Source of the DNA: Stictocephala bisonia
Taxonomy: Eukaryota > Arthropoda > Insecta > Hemiptera > Membracidae
Length of the DNA stretch: 64,000 nucleotides
Reading direction: 5' to 3'
Assembly: GCA_035578905.1 (NCBI GenBank)
Contig: JAQJVL010000706.1
Span: 248,001 to 312,000, forward strand
The first letter of the stretch is position 1. Each line of letters starts with the position of its first letter. The translations under genes and the position numbers were made by a program. Shown here piece by piece: positions 9,501-19,679 of this stretch. The notes beneath the pieces are model-generated. The model searched no databases. It was given only the letters and a program-made list of their open reading frames with translations, and had not been told where the DNA came from.

Positions 9501-12500
9501 ATCAATAAACAAGGCAATTTTTTACTAATTATATTTTTTGGGCAACTTTTTCATATGGTTCTTTGATTGTTTTAAAAAACTAATGCTAAATAGTTAATCA
9601 TGATTATTTGAGTATGATTCCATTCTGTATGATAATTCTGAGGTTTATATTCACTGACCTGATTATAACGTAATAATGAGCACAGGATTTATAATAGTTC
9701 GATGTGCTCGTGATAAGTGTGATCAAACTTGTCCAACTTCATTTATTTCAATTAGTCGACCCAATATCATTTTTGGGTCAACATTACAAAATAATAAAAA
9801 GAATTATTACTATTTACCTGTAGTAAAGAAATAAAATTGTATTTTTGTAGTGAATTTTTTGTTTACAGAGTCTTTTCCTTATCATGACCTTTCTTATCTG
9901 ATAAAGAAAATTTGGCCACTTCATTCTATCTTTTCTACAAACATTTCTCACACAAACAAATTTTATTTTACTTTTATTTAACAATTTCATAAAATTGCAA
10001 TTTTTTAACAATCCTTGTATTTTCACATTAATTGTTCTTTAATGTGAACATTACCACTTTGCACATTAAAAGGATAGTGTTAAGAACTAAACAAAAAAAT
10101 TGATCATATTTTTCAATCCATTTATGGAAAAATATTTTTGATAACATTAATTTCAAGATGTTCAATTATAGATTGCCAATTATAATGTTCAAATTGACCA
10201 ATATGGTGGTCAACTTTGAAATTTCTAATGGGGACCCCAATTTTTATGATAGATTTAGGTTTTACTAGTAATTCAAAGAATTTTTTACTCTTGGTATTAT
10301 CTGGATATACTTTTTTATTTTTCATATTTTTTATATACTTAACCGTTTAGCCACTAGGAGCGCTGAAAGTTAAAGAAATCCTGATTTCAACAATTTATTA
10401 AAGAGGCGTGTTCTGCCATTTAAAAAAATAAAGCTTAACTTATGGGTTCCCATACGAAATTTCAAAGTTGGCCACCATATTATGAGGTAAAGTGTAAGAG
10501 AGAACCTAATGGTCCTAACTTTGCCTCAATAAATAAAACTTTTTTCATTTTATTTCATTTCAAATGAGAAAATAGTGACCGAATTTTAATGAGCATAATA
10601 AGTCCTCCATTTAAAGTTTGCTATAAAACTTTTTGAAATCCCAATTGTGGCCACCTTGAGTTGATCACCCTGTGTATCATAATAACAATATAAATGTTAC
10701 TTAAATTACTCAAGCTTATGCAATATAACTTATTTTGCTTAAATCCTCTTTGTTTGCATTACTACGGTAAGTGTAACGGCAGTTTTATTGATATTATACA
10801 ATAAGGCATTAATGAAATGTTTCTAAATCCTAAATAATAACTATATATTGTATATGTACGCATCTGACCACGTTGATTTGTATCAATATTCTTAGACTTG
10901 CATCGATGCATCAAACTGGCATAATTTGATGCATCGCACATCCCTGCTTGCTAGGCATTACACGATTACAAATTTTAAAATTAGTTTTTGGCGATGTGAT
11001 ATTTGTATTTATTGTAAAACAACTTACTTAATTAACATTTTCAGTTCGGATTTGCGTCTTATATTTCATGATCTGTCATTAATATGTTACAAAATTGAAT
11101 GTGTCGAGAATATGTCATCAATTGAAAAGCAAACCTAGAACACAGCAATGAGACTTGATGTCACGTGTGTTGTGCAAGCAACTTACAGTTTTTAACCCTT
11201 TAACTAATTGATTTTTACACGGCTTAATTTTTATTGATTAAATATTAATTAATGTTTATTGTATGAATTTCTTACATGTCCAGTTATTTATGTGTCCTTT
11301 AATGTACTATACCAATGTGGTCTAAATTAACAAAAAGAATCATCATCCTATGCTCTTATTGTCCTGTAAAACTTGCAAAACAGGTGTTGTTCCATTGTCA
11401 ATATACAGTACAAGTGAACGTCACTCAACACAAATATAAACACAAAATGCACAAATCTATTACAATACAAGTACAAAATGCACAAATATTACGGTGATCG
11501 ATTTCGGTGAACCACGCTCACCTTCCTCAGACCAGAAGGAATAATGAAAGATTGGAAAATGGTGTTCAACAACTTATTCAATCAATAGCTTTTCAGACTT
11601 GTAATACTATGTCCAACATTTTACACCCAAATATTGAAAGTGAAGATAAATTCAATTCAGGAATATATAGGACTAACTGTAATGAATGTAAAATGTTTTA
11701 CATAGGTCAGACTGTAAATTTTAACAAAAGATATAAAAACATGTATCTGCTTTTAAAAATAAGAAACCTGAAAGATCTAATGTAGCAAAACATGTTCTGA
11801 ATTGTACCTACAGTTTGAATAAAATAGATGAAAATGTAGATATTCTAAACGTTTGTAATAAGGGTAGGATTGATTATGAATACATGGGAAGTTATTTATT
11901 TTTAAAGAAAAATTTAAGGATCGAGATAAACTAATGAACAGATTAATTTTGATTCCGAATTAGTTTTTAATAATATATTTTGAGCGATTAAAATAACAAA
12001 ATTAACAGCCTATAGATATTTGTCAATAATATCACAGCAGCCTCATTTTTGACATTTCCAGCCAATTGGGTCATGTGGTCGTAGGCCTATAAATTGAGTT
12101 GTTGAACACCATTTTCCATTACTTTGCGAATCCATCTGGTCTGAGGAAGGTAAGCGTCGTTCACCGAAATCGATCACCATAATATTTGTGCATTTTGTAC
12201 TTGTATTGTAATAAATTTATGTATTTTGTGCTTATATTGTAATAAATTTGTGTTGTGTGACGTTCACTTGTACTGTATTTGTACCAACACGTATTATGCT
12301 AATTAAAATATCCATTAACAAGGTCATCCATACTCATCCTACACACAGGAAATCATTCTATTTGCTTTAACCTTTTTGAAACCAGCCTATAATACAAAAA
12401 GTAAGCCAGGAAGAACGGGCTGTTTTTCTGAGTTTTGTAGAGCATAAGTAAAATGGCTATATTTTATAAACCACAAGTCCAATTCGATTATATATATATA

Positions 12501-15500
12501 TATATTATATATATATAATTAAAAATTAACGATTAAAAACTAATTATATATATATATATATATAATTTTATTTGATAGGATATAAAATTGGCTTTTAGAA
12601 TTTCTTACTTTTGTATGATAATAAGAAACGAAAATTTTACTTTATATACTTATAAAAAAATTTAATTAAAAAATATAAGAATCAACTGGCTTGGCACTGC
12701 TGGCGGAGTGCTGTAACCCAGCTACTTGGGGACAAAGTGTTTGGGAGATTGTAGGCGATAGATTGGATGCTCAGTCCTCTTAATACCGACATGGCGTTCG
12801 CTCAATGCTTGCAATCGGCGTAGACACTATTAGAGAAGTCTTGGATGTCAATGTTGGGTGATGGTAATCATTGTACAGATGTTATGTGGGGGAGAACCGA
12901 TTATCAGGCTTGTCAATTAGCTGATAACCAGACTAACACTACGTGGTTCGGATTCCACAACTGTAGGTCCCTCAGTTGGCCTGGCAGTTGAGCTATTAAT
13001 AAATTGCCCTTTTTGAGGAACAGTTGAAATCAGTTAGTAACCAGACTACACTCATATAATCATTCATATTTACCTCAAAATACGCACAACGGTGTGTCGG
13101 CGTCTCATATGTGAGAACAATCCATTCCTAGACATAAAAAAAATACGGAGAAGTAAACACACCTTTCTTTTTGTAGATGCTATGTTTTTGTACCAGTACA
13201 ACAAGTTTCACTTTGCAGAAAATTCACAATTAGGAACTAAAGACATTTATTCGCGATTTGACCAAAACCCCCATAAAAAAAAAAAACTTTATAGGTAAAT
13301 CATCATCTTACTAAATGATGAACAAACAATTTCATCCTCAATTGGATCCAATTCATTTCTTAGAAGTCATCATCAAAATGGACATTCATTTCAGTTATAA
13401 ATCAACAAAACCACAACTATTACAAACAACCAATAATTACAACAAAAACTAGGCTAATCGCAGATTATTCTACAAAACATTCATAAAAATAAATATTTAG
13501 TGTACATCAAATAACCAATAACTAATTACAAACAACACAATGTAAACATAAATAAAGCACGGTTTATAACATAACATAAACAAGCATTAGCAACTGCCTG
13601 TTTGATTACTGCCGATCCGCTGTCGTCTGTTCATAGAGGTAGTAGAGATGCGGCGATACACGATATTCATACAAGGATTATACAAACTGTTAGCAATGTA
13701 TTATTACAAAGTTAATTATATTTAGTTACTTAAGTTATCTATAAACAGTATTCTGTGGAAATCCAATAGAAAAATACCATAAATAAGACATAAATAAATA
13801 AATTGTGTAACTTCTAACACACCGGAAGTTGGTTGTTCTTAGGAGTATTGCCAACTCCTGATATATAGGAAGTTGGTCTCAAAAGGGTTAAAATACCCAC
13901 AAATTGTGTCGGCATCTAAAATCTGAGAAAAAAATAAAATCTAAATACATGACAATTTAAAAAATAAATTACAATGGCTAAGCATTAAATTAAAAAATAA
14001 TTAATAGTAGATTGCTGTTGGGATTCAGGTGGTAAAAAGGGAAATGTGTAGGGATTTATTCCTTATAATTTAAATGCTTATGGCCAGTAAAGAGAATATA
14101 CTTGGATGAAAGAAAGAGATGGTAATGTGTGATGCAACTAACTTTTGTTAATGAAACTATTTGACATTAATTTGTCTGATTATTCTGTGGTTTTAAGCAT
14201 TCAATAATAATACTGTTTCAAACAAACTACTTAATATTAAATGTTTAAATGTAAATTTAGGATGTGCAAGTTTTCATACCTGCCTCTTGTGACTAGTTGA
14301 CGACCAAGGATTTTCTACCCATTTTTTGGCATCTTGTAAAACTTCACTTAGAATTCTATAATGTCTTATTTTACTCCTAAGTAATTTCCATTTTTCCTTG
14401 CATTCTTCAATTGAATGGTCTTCAAATTGGATCTACGAAACAATTTTAATGTTATAAATGTCATGAAATACATAAAATGAATGGCATGAAGGGGGAAAAA
14501 GCGAAAACATGATGAGCTCATGTTATACGATATTCTGCTGTACTTCCATACAATATAACATAACCACTGTATAGTAATATACAGTAGCAACACTTCCAAT
14601 GCAGTGCTGTGGAGCTAGCGCAACGCTCCTAATTTAATGGCAGGAGCATAAAACTACACCACATTAACATTATTGTATTGTGTCAAATAAAGAAGTAGAA
14701 TAGCATCAGTAGAAAATGATATTAGACAGATTACAGACATTTACTAATAACAACTGTGGATGTAAATAGTGCAGAAATACTGGCTACTCTTACGCCACTA
14801 GGGTCCCTAGCGTTGTGCTTGTAGTGGCAATTTATAACAAAGTATCGCTACTGTACATTTTTATTATGTGGTATAACTGACGCCTAATATAGTCTATAGC
14901 TGATACTTGACTTTTACATTGTTGACTGGCATAGATGATAAAACTTACAAAACAAAATCTACAATTTTAACACATTATTTAAAATTCAAGACGAAGCAAA
15001 CAGTGTCTAGACATTTTAGAGATCATTATGAAAAGGCTGAAAAAAACCTCTTTTAGAAGCCATGAGTTCAGTAGCTACATGGGGACAAAGTGTTTGGGAG
15101 ATTGTAGGCGATAAGTTGGATGCTCAGTCCTCTTGATACTGACATGGCGTCCGCTTAATGGTTGCTATTGGCGTGGACACTACTAGAGAAGTCTGGGGTG
15201 TCCGTGTTGGGTGGTAATCATTGTGTGGGGGAGATAACTGGCTTGTCAATTAGCTGAAAATCAGACCAGCACTACGTGGTTTGGATTCCACGTAAAGCTG
15301 TAGGTCCCTTAGTTGCCCTGGCTGTTGGGTTATTAATAAACTGCCCTTTCTGAGGAAAAGTTGAACTCAGTTAGTAACCAGACTACACTCATCCACACTC
15401 TTTCTACACTCATATAACCATTCATATTCACCTTAAAATACCAACAACGTTGTGTCGGCGTCTCATATGTAAGAATGTAAGTATCATTTTAAAGGTACAC

Positions 15501-18182
15501 ATTTTAAGGTGTCTAATGTTATCCTTATTATTTTCATCAAATTAACTGTATATCTCACAAAAACAATTAACTTTATGAGTGTGCTGTGCTAAAATTTTTA
15601 TAAAAACTAACACTATTACATTTGTTTCACTAATAAAGCTAAAATGCAGTAGCGGCTTGCCCATAAGAGCTCTAAGGCGGAGCCCCTCGAATAGAATTAT
15701 AACAACAAATTTTGTCTATAAATACCTTACAGGCTGCTTAACTTATAATAAGACTCAATGGACACAAGCACTCAATATATTTTTAATGAGTGATGTAAAC
15801 CAAAACGAATGTTTTCAGGTTGGTCTGTACGTGAGTCTTGATAAAGCGCCCGCCACTAGCAATGCTAAAGGAGAGGAGAGACAGTAGTGGAAGGGGAGGA
15901 GGGTATCTGTAATGCAATAGAAGTGTTTGGGCGCCGCTCGCCAGGTGTGGCGTGGCTAGAGAATCAGCTGTTTGGTAAGGCAGTCGACAACGTGCATGGT
16001 TTGACGTTTGCACACATTTTATTGGTTTTATTAATTATTTGGTATGTGTTGAAATTGATTGTGATATTTCTGCAACAATAAAATTATAATTAAATAATAT
16101 TTTTTAAAGTTAACAAAAACATTTAATTTTTATTTTTTTTCAGAGTAGGACCCCCGACCCTCCACCTTACTTGAGAGGTATTCCATACTCCCCCCGTCCT
16201 CCCCAAAGCGCCAGTCGTGCCACCCCTACACATTCTTACATATGAGACGCCGACACAACGTTGTGCGTATTTTAAGGCGAATATGAATGGTTTTATGAGT
16301 GTAGGATGAGTATAGATGAGTGTAGTCTGGTTACTAACTGAGTTCAACTGTTCCTCAGAAAGGGCAATTTATTAATAGCCCAACAGCCAGGGCAACTAAG
16401 GGACCTACAGCTTTACGTGGAATCCGAACCACGTAGTGCTGGTCTGATTTTCAGCTAATTGACAAGCCTGATGCTCAGTTATCTCCCCCACACAACATCC
16501 GCACAATGATTACCACCCAACATGGACACCCCAGACTTCTCTAGTAGTGTCCACGCCGATAGCAACCACCAAGCGGACGCCATGTCGGTATTAAGAGGAC
16601 CGAGCATCCAACCTATCGCCTACAATCTCCCAAACACTTTGTCCCCATGTAGCTGGGTTACAGCACTGCGCCACCAGTGCCGACACTTGCAGTCGACCAG
16701 CCGATGGCTCTGAACTTTATAAATAAATATTCTAAAAATTTTACTTTTACTCTCAACTGAAATTCCTAGTGGAAGAAAAACTAACTGTTTTTAATAATAA
16801 GTGACAACTGTCAAACTACCTTCCCCAAGCAGACAATTATTATTCACCGCTAGGCCACACACATTCAAAGTGCTGACCAAACCAAAACACAAAAGTTTTA
16901 CTGGTTCTACTAAAGGGTATGTTGGCATTTACTGTCTCTATTGTGAGAGTTGGCACCATGTTTACATCAGAAGGATGCAAGATTCATATACGAGCAGGAG
17001 TATTTATTTTCAAAGAAGAATAACAAAAATCAAAGAATTGCTAACAGAAAACATCTTCTTTGTAATATTCTATATTTGCCAAACTTGAATAAAACATACC
17101 TTGTTCCAATCCAATCTTTCAGCACGGGAATCAAAGCTTAATGTATCAAGCTTTGAAAGTTGTGTTTCCATTCTTCTTATTAATTCTAGATAGTCTTTTG
17201 GCTGCCATGAATCGCCATCAATTTCTTCTGCAAACAAAATTTTAAATATTGAAGTTATAATACTTGACATATTAAACTATAGAGAGACAGTTTACTGGAA
17301 GGCTTCTACAATAGTTGAATTGTTTACTACAATGTTTTGGTTGAACCTGAAATGTTTCTGCTAGACCATAACCTAATTGAGCCAATGTTTTGAGCAAAAA
17401 TTGGTCTTAATCACTCTCCATATCTTCTGAGAAGTGTTCATACACTAAGAAATTCATTTATGTAAATTTGTAAAATTATAAATATTTTAGACTTAATATT
17501 TTAATTGTTATAAATTTATTTTCAAGTTCAACTACTTTATACCTTTATGTAAAGGTGGGATTCGATGTTCATCTGTTCTAGTCTGTGAGTGAACTGTTTC
17601 AATATTGTTTATTTCATTGGATTCTTTTGATTGCTTATTTTTGTTCCTGAAATTTTCTTGCACTGGCTCTTCTTTAATATTAGGCGTATGGTTGGTTTTC
17701 TTTTTCTTGATTTTTTTTGAAGGAGTTTGAATTTCATCATCATTTGTTTCAATATTATCTAATTGACTGAATGTCTTCTTTGAATTCTTTTTGCTTCTTG
17801 ATTGCTCAGTTAACTGATTTTCTTCTATGATACTAGGAAAATAGTCATTTTTCCTTTTTTTAATCTTTTTAGAAGGAGAGTCAACTTCTTCATCTTTAGT
17901 TTCAACACTGTCACTTTGATAAAATTCTTCATCTTTTTTGTTTCTAAGCTGTTCATTTAATCCTTTCTCTTCTATGTTATTGGATATATGTCCGGTTTTC
18001 TTCTTCTTAATTTTTTTTGAATGAGTATCACTTTCATCTTTTTCTGGGGAACTATTTACTTGACCAAATTCCTTCTTTGCCTTTTTCTTCTTCTTTGATT
18101 GTTCTGTAAACACATCATCCTCTTCATCATCAGTTCTATGGGCAATTTTCTTTTTCTTGCTTTTTTTTATTGAATATTCCAT
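6474..18182 (-). CDS. UBF/UBTF-like HMG-box nucleolar transcription factor, 5' part (four coding exons)
   Basis: Coding exons on the minus strand: 18182-17543, 17227-17100, 14432-14280 and 6575-6474. They join with matching phases (1, 0, 0) at GT-AG borders. The 213-codon first exon is Lys/Glu/Ser-rich with repeated SKKIKKKK motifs, suggestive of nuclear/nucleolar targeting. Exons 2 and 3 match the conserved region preceding HMG box 1 in UBF: SWQPKDYLELIRRME, RLDWNK, then EECKEKWKLLRSKIRHYR. Exon 4 starts the HMG box: HPEQPTRPLSSYMLFYMDKK. UBF binds rDNA promoters and activates RNA polymerase I. The later HMG boxes and acidic tail are missing and should lie left of the window; I could not find another exon below 6474. 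Introns 2 and 3 are filled with repeats. An acceptor lies 15 nt before the ATG, so a 5' UTR exon exists further right. Confidence 0.8.
6576..7865. other. Intron 3 of the UBF-like gene, no recognised feature
   Basis: AT-rich. A GC-rich island with a run of C at about 7595-7625 lies in the middle. The open frames around 7416-7833 on both strands overlap and show no family pattern. Confidence 0.4.
7870..8320 (-). mobile_element. 5'-truncated non-LTR retrotransposon, C-terminal end
   Basis: The minus strand reads from about 8318 down to 7995 as the very C-terminus of a LINE reverse transcriptase ORF: ELTDRHLYDLL, then ASRARTGHIVTQSYFFRF, then the finger-like LCLACQAEEETLQHILLHC (C-x2-C...H...HC). 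This RxRTGH...C..C..E.T..H.L..C block follows the RNase H region in Jockey/R1-type LINEs. About 110 bp of 3' UTR-like sequence follows to about 7870. Only the tail is left, as expected of 5' truncation during target-primed reverse transcription. It sits in the long intron of the UBF-like gene on the same strand. Confidence 0.75.
8335..10100. other. AT-rich intronic DNA
   Basis: No gene or clear repeat recognised. Short minus-strand open frames (for example 8595-8891 and 9814-10026) are AT-driven and were not called. Confidence 0.35.
10110..10680. repeat. Dispersed foldback repeat (family also at 45.0-48.1 kb)
   Basis: Contains GGTCAACTTTGAAATTTCTA near 10208 and, inverted, AAATTTCAAAGTTGGCCACC near 10458, flanking a core with TATATACTTAACCGTTTAGC and GGAGCGCTGAAAG. 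The same sentence of motifs recurs at 45050-45645 and, inverted, at 47640-48075. It has no coding capacity and resembles a non-autonomous foldback element. Confidence 0.65.
11491..11534 (-). ncRNA. Hammerhead ribozyme-like motif, copy 1
   Basis: Reading the minus strand from 11534: TGGT (half of stem I), CTGAGGA (core CUGANGA, 11530-11524), one extra A, stem II GGTGA paired with TCACC (11522-11518 with 11510-11506), GAAA core (11505-11502), then TCGATC with predicted cleavage after the C at 11496, and ACCG pairing back to TGGT with one G-U. Stem III would be only two base pairs in cis, but ATCGAT is self-complementary, so two molecules could share it. Penelope-like elements are known to carry such minimal, dimer-acting hammerheads. 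Activity is not shown; the extra A at the base of stem II is atypical. Confidence 0.6.
11507..11910 (+). pseudogene. GIY-YIG endonuclease domain of a Penelope-like element, frameshifted
   Basis: The frame opened at 11507 (itself overlapping the inverted arm) carries GIY at about residues 52-54 and YIG at 65-67, with the Cys pair C58/C61 between them, as in Penelope-like proteins. A frameshift near 11745 cuts the domain. The rest is readable in another frame to about 11910, including the conserved KH.L and a CNKG motif. This nuclease nicks target DNA to prime reverse transcription. It is inactive here. Confidence 0.75.
12137..12179 (+). ncRNA. Hammerhead ribozyme-like motif, copy 2
   Basis: Plus strand: TGGT (12137-12140), CTGAGGA (12141-12147), extra A, stem II GGTAA with TCACC (12149-12153 and 12161-12165, one A-C mismatch), GAAA (12166-12169), TCGATC with predicted cleavage after 12175, ACCA (12176-12179) pairing perfectly with TGGT. 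It lies downstream of the GIY-YIG remnant in the sense orientation, where Penelope-like hammerheads are expected. Compared with copy 1, stem I is better and stem II worse. Confidence 0.6.
12480..12570. repeat. (TA)n tracts
   Basis: Two TA-dinucleotide runs around 12488-12520 and 12543-12565, separated by an A/T-rich palindromic spacer. Simple-sequence DNA prone to cruciform formation. Confidence 0.7.
12690..13115 (+). repeat. ~410-bp dispersed repeat, copy 1
   Basis: Begins near a tRNA-like box A pattern (CTGGCGGAGTGCTGTAACCC) and runs through AGCTACTTGGGGACAAAGTG, ACCGACATGGCG, CTACGTGGTTCGGATTCCAC and ends with GTGTCGGCGTCTCATATGTG. Other copies are at 15060, 16225 (inverted) and 56395. 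No ORF. The head has a box A look and GGTTCGGATTCC resembles box B, but they are about 240 bp apart, so a tRNA-SINE origin is not established. Confidence 0.75.
13120..14275. other. AT-rich intronic DNA
   Basis: No gene supported. The plus-strand frame at 13092-13298 begins inside the repeat and has no recognised pattern. Confidence 0.35.
14280..14432 (-). CDS. UBF-like gene, coding exon 3
   Basis: 153 nt (51 codons), acceptor TTTCGTAG, donor GTATGA. It encodes SIEECKEKWKLLRSKIRHYR followed by LSEVLQDAKKWVENP, matching UBF CKLKW...VRKFRTL.EL..DA...V.NP. A helix-rich region. Phase 0 at both ends. Confidence 0.8.
14440..15055. other. Intron 2 of the UBF-like gene, no recognised feature
   Basis: AT-rich sequence immediately 5' (minus strand) of exon 3. 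The minus frame at 14366-14599 runs across the exon 3 acceptor and is not a gene by itself. Confidence 0.35.
15060..15478 (+). repeat. ~410-bp dispersed repeat, copy 2
   Basis: Same order of motifs as copy 1, from GTAGCTACATGGGGACAAAG to GTGTCGGCGTCTCATATGTA. It is truncated at its 5' end. It faces copy 3, the pair forming a long inverted repeat around a ~745-bp spacer. Confidence 0.75.
15480..16224. other. Spacer between inverted copies of the ~410-bp repeat
   Basis: Includes an AT-rich first half and a GC-richer patch at 15835-16010, with overlapping open frames on both strands that lack a family pattern. No gene is called. Confidence 0.35.
16225..16700 (-). repeat. ~410-bp dispersed repeat, copy 3 (most complete)
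   Basis: Inverted copy. On the minus strand it starts with GGCACTGGTGGCGCAGTGCT near 16685, a good match to a tRNA box A context, then AACCCAGCTACATGGGGACA, and ends at TCGGCGTCTCATATGTAAGA near 16235. The small open frames inside (16522-16713, 16123-16347) are shadows. Confidence 0.75.
17100..17227 (-). CDS. UBF-like gene, coding exon 2
   Basis: 128 nt between TTTGTTTGCAG and donor GTATGT. It encodes EIDGDSWQPKDYLELIRRME... ending DWNK, aligned by eye to the UBF segment with DRWSQEDM...MDWEKV just before HMG box 1. Phase 1 entry and phase 0 exit agree with both neighbours. Confidence 0.8.
17543..18182 (-). CDS. UBF-like gene, coding exon 1 (basic/acidic leader)
   Basis: ATG at 18182-18180; donor GTATAAAG right after 17543, leaving phase 1. 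It is preceded by a polypyrimidine tract and AG 15 nt upstream of the ATG. The encoded leader has at least four repeats of a SKKIKKKK-like core, separated by acidic and Asn/Gln-rich linkers (period about 40 residues), and no predicted fold. Such low-complexity leaders are unusual for vertebrate UBF, which starts almost directly with its structured region, so this may be an insect-lineage extension. Confidence 0.8.
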
Positions 18183-18860
18183 TTGTTGGTAATTTATCTA
18201 AAAAAAAATATTTGTATGAATATTATTTGAACACAATATTGTTAATCATTAAAAGGTAATTCAAGAATATGGGTAGACCTACTGATTTAACACACCAAAG
18301 GGGTTAATAAAAAATTAACAAGCTTGAAAAGGTTCATATATGACAGCTTTACTTTAGTTTAACTTCTTTATTTATAATATCAAGATTGTTAAATACATTG
18401 GACCACTCTTTGTACACATTGATAGATAAACTTATTTAAAGTCTATAAAAAGCAGTAGGTCAGCCTCTAATAGGTTAATGGCAATAACAACAATTTTACT
18501 TCTTCCACTTGGCTGAAATTTATCAATTAGTTGGTTTATGTCTGTTGATTAGTTTGCTTGCACTGCTGATGATGACGAAGGGCTAATTTTTAAAAGCATA
18601 CAATTTGCCATTATAGCTTGTTTGTTTAATATGTGTGTAAGTCTATTGAGCCAAAACTTGATTAAGAATACAATAAATGTGACTACAGACATTCCGTATT
18701 TAATGCTGTGAAATTAAAATCTTAAAATGAAAAACAAAAATTCTTTATCTAATAATCCTTTAGAGGAAATACGACTTTGTAAACAATTAATTGAAACACA
18801 AAAGTGCAGCTTAATACTTTTTTAAACATATTTCCTAAAACTAGCCTAATCACATTTCAA
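18183..18860. other. Region upstream of the UBF-like start codon
   Basis: Begins with the polypyrimidine tract/AG acceptor of a 5' UTR intron (minus strand). The rest is AT-rich with no supported exon or promoter. Confidence 0.35.
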
Positions 18861-18863
18861 GAA

Positions 18864-19672
18864 AAAATTGATCGGTAATTTTTCTTGCCACCTCTGAAAA
18901 TACGATTTCATGTTAATAAAGTGGTGAAAAATGAGTTTATATCTCTTGAGGAGTTTGACTTCATCCGCGGAAAACTCGTTTTTTACCGAAAAATCGAAAA
19001 ACTAGATTTTTATCTAATAATGAAAAAAACCAACTTTTTAAAATTGTTATTTTTTGACAAATTTTTTTTTCATTCCTCGTGTTTTTTATGCTGAAGACAA
19101 ATATATAACTGGTTTTGTAGTAAAATTATTTTTTCAGCTCGAAAAATTCATTTTTTGCTGACATAACCAAACATTACGGTACCTAACTTATCCTAATCGT
19201 CTATTTTCTCAACAAAAATTCGTAATTTGCGTTAAATTCGAGCGTTTGGCCTCCGTGACGGCCTGCCGGCCATCACTCCGGCGGGAATATAGGCTAATTC
19301 GGTTTTTGTGATTAATAGTTGTTGTATATAATGATCACGTAATGGCCACTAATCACGATCCGCCACGACAGTAGTTTTTCCGTTATTTCTCGAGAAATAT
19401 ATAATAGACCAAAATAGTTTTCAAATTTGTATTCAGCGCAAAAAAACATCAAAATAAAAAAAGACTATTAAAATACCATTTAAATTAACGGAAATATGAC
19501 AAAAATACTAAAAGTTGTCATTGTTTTTTTTAAAAATTTTTCGGTAAAATACGTTATTTCAGCGGAATAAAAAGTATCTCGTGAAATACAGCCAATTCTA
19601 GACCCATTTCAAGCAAAATTTTCCAAATTTGTTTGGTGGCAAGAAAGTGCATAATTACCAATTGATCAATAT
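18864..19672. mobile_element. MITE-like element with ~30-bp terminal inverted repeats
   Basis: The left end at 18866-18894 (AATTGATCGG...TCTTGCCACC) mirrors the right end at 19634-19668 (GGTGGCAAGAAAG...ACCAATTGATCAA). The interior has no transposase and contains runs of A/T and the words TTTTACCGAAAAATCG and TTTTTCGGTAAAATACG in opposite orientations, so the inside is partly self-complementary too. This fits a non-autonomous DNA transposon. No clear target-site duplication was identified by eye. Confidence 0.55.
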
Positions 19673-19679
19673 AGAAATA

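Larger units (their letters stand above)
11403..12278 (+). mobile_element. Penelope-like element fragment with inverted pseudo-LTRs
   Basis: The centre encodes a GIY-YIG endonuclease: GIYRTNCNECKMFYIGQT at about 11660-11713, then after a frameshift near 11745 a continuation with VAKHVLN, DILNVCNKG and a Glu-containing end near 11900. GIY-YIG fused behind a reverse transcriptase is diagnostic of canonical Penelope-like retroelements. The RT itself is missing. The fragment is bracketed by inverted repeats, about 11403-11585 and 12090-12278, as seen for pseudo-LTRs in this group. The arms contain a ~33-36-bp internal subrepeat and a hammerhead-like motif each. Confidence 0.75.

Noticed and set aside
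9814..10026. Minus-strand 70-codon frame considered as another exon of the UBF-like gene
   Set aside because: No HMG-box match, and genomic order is wrong: it would fall between exons 3 and 4, which already join in phase.
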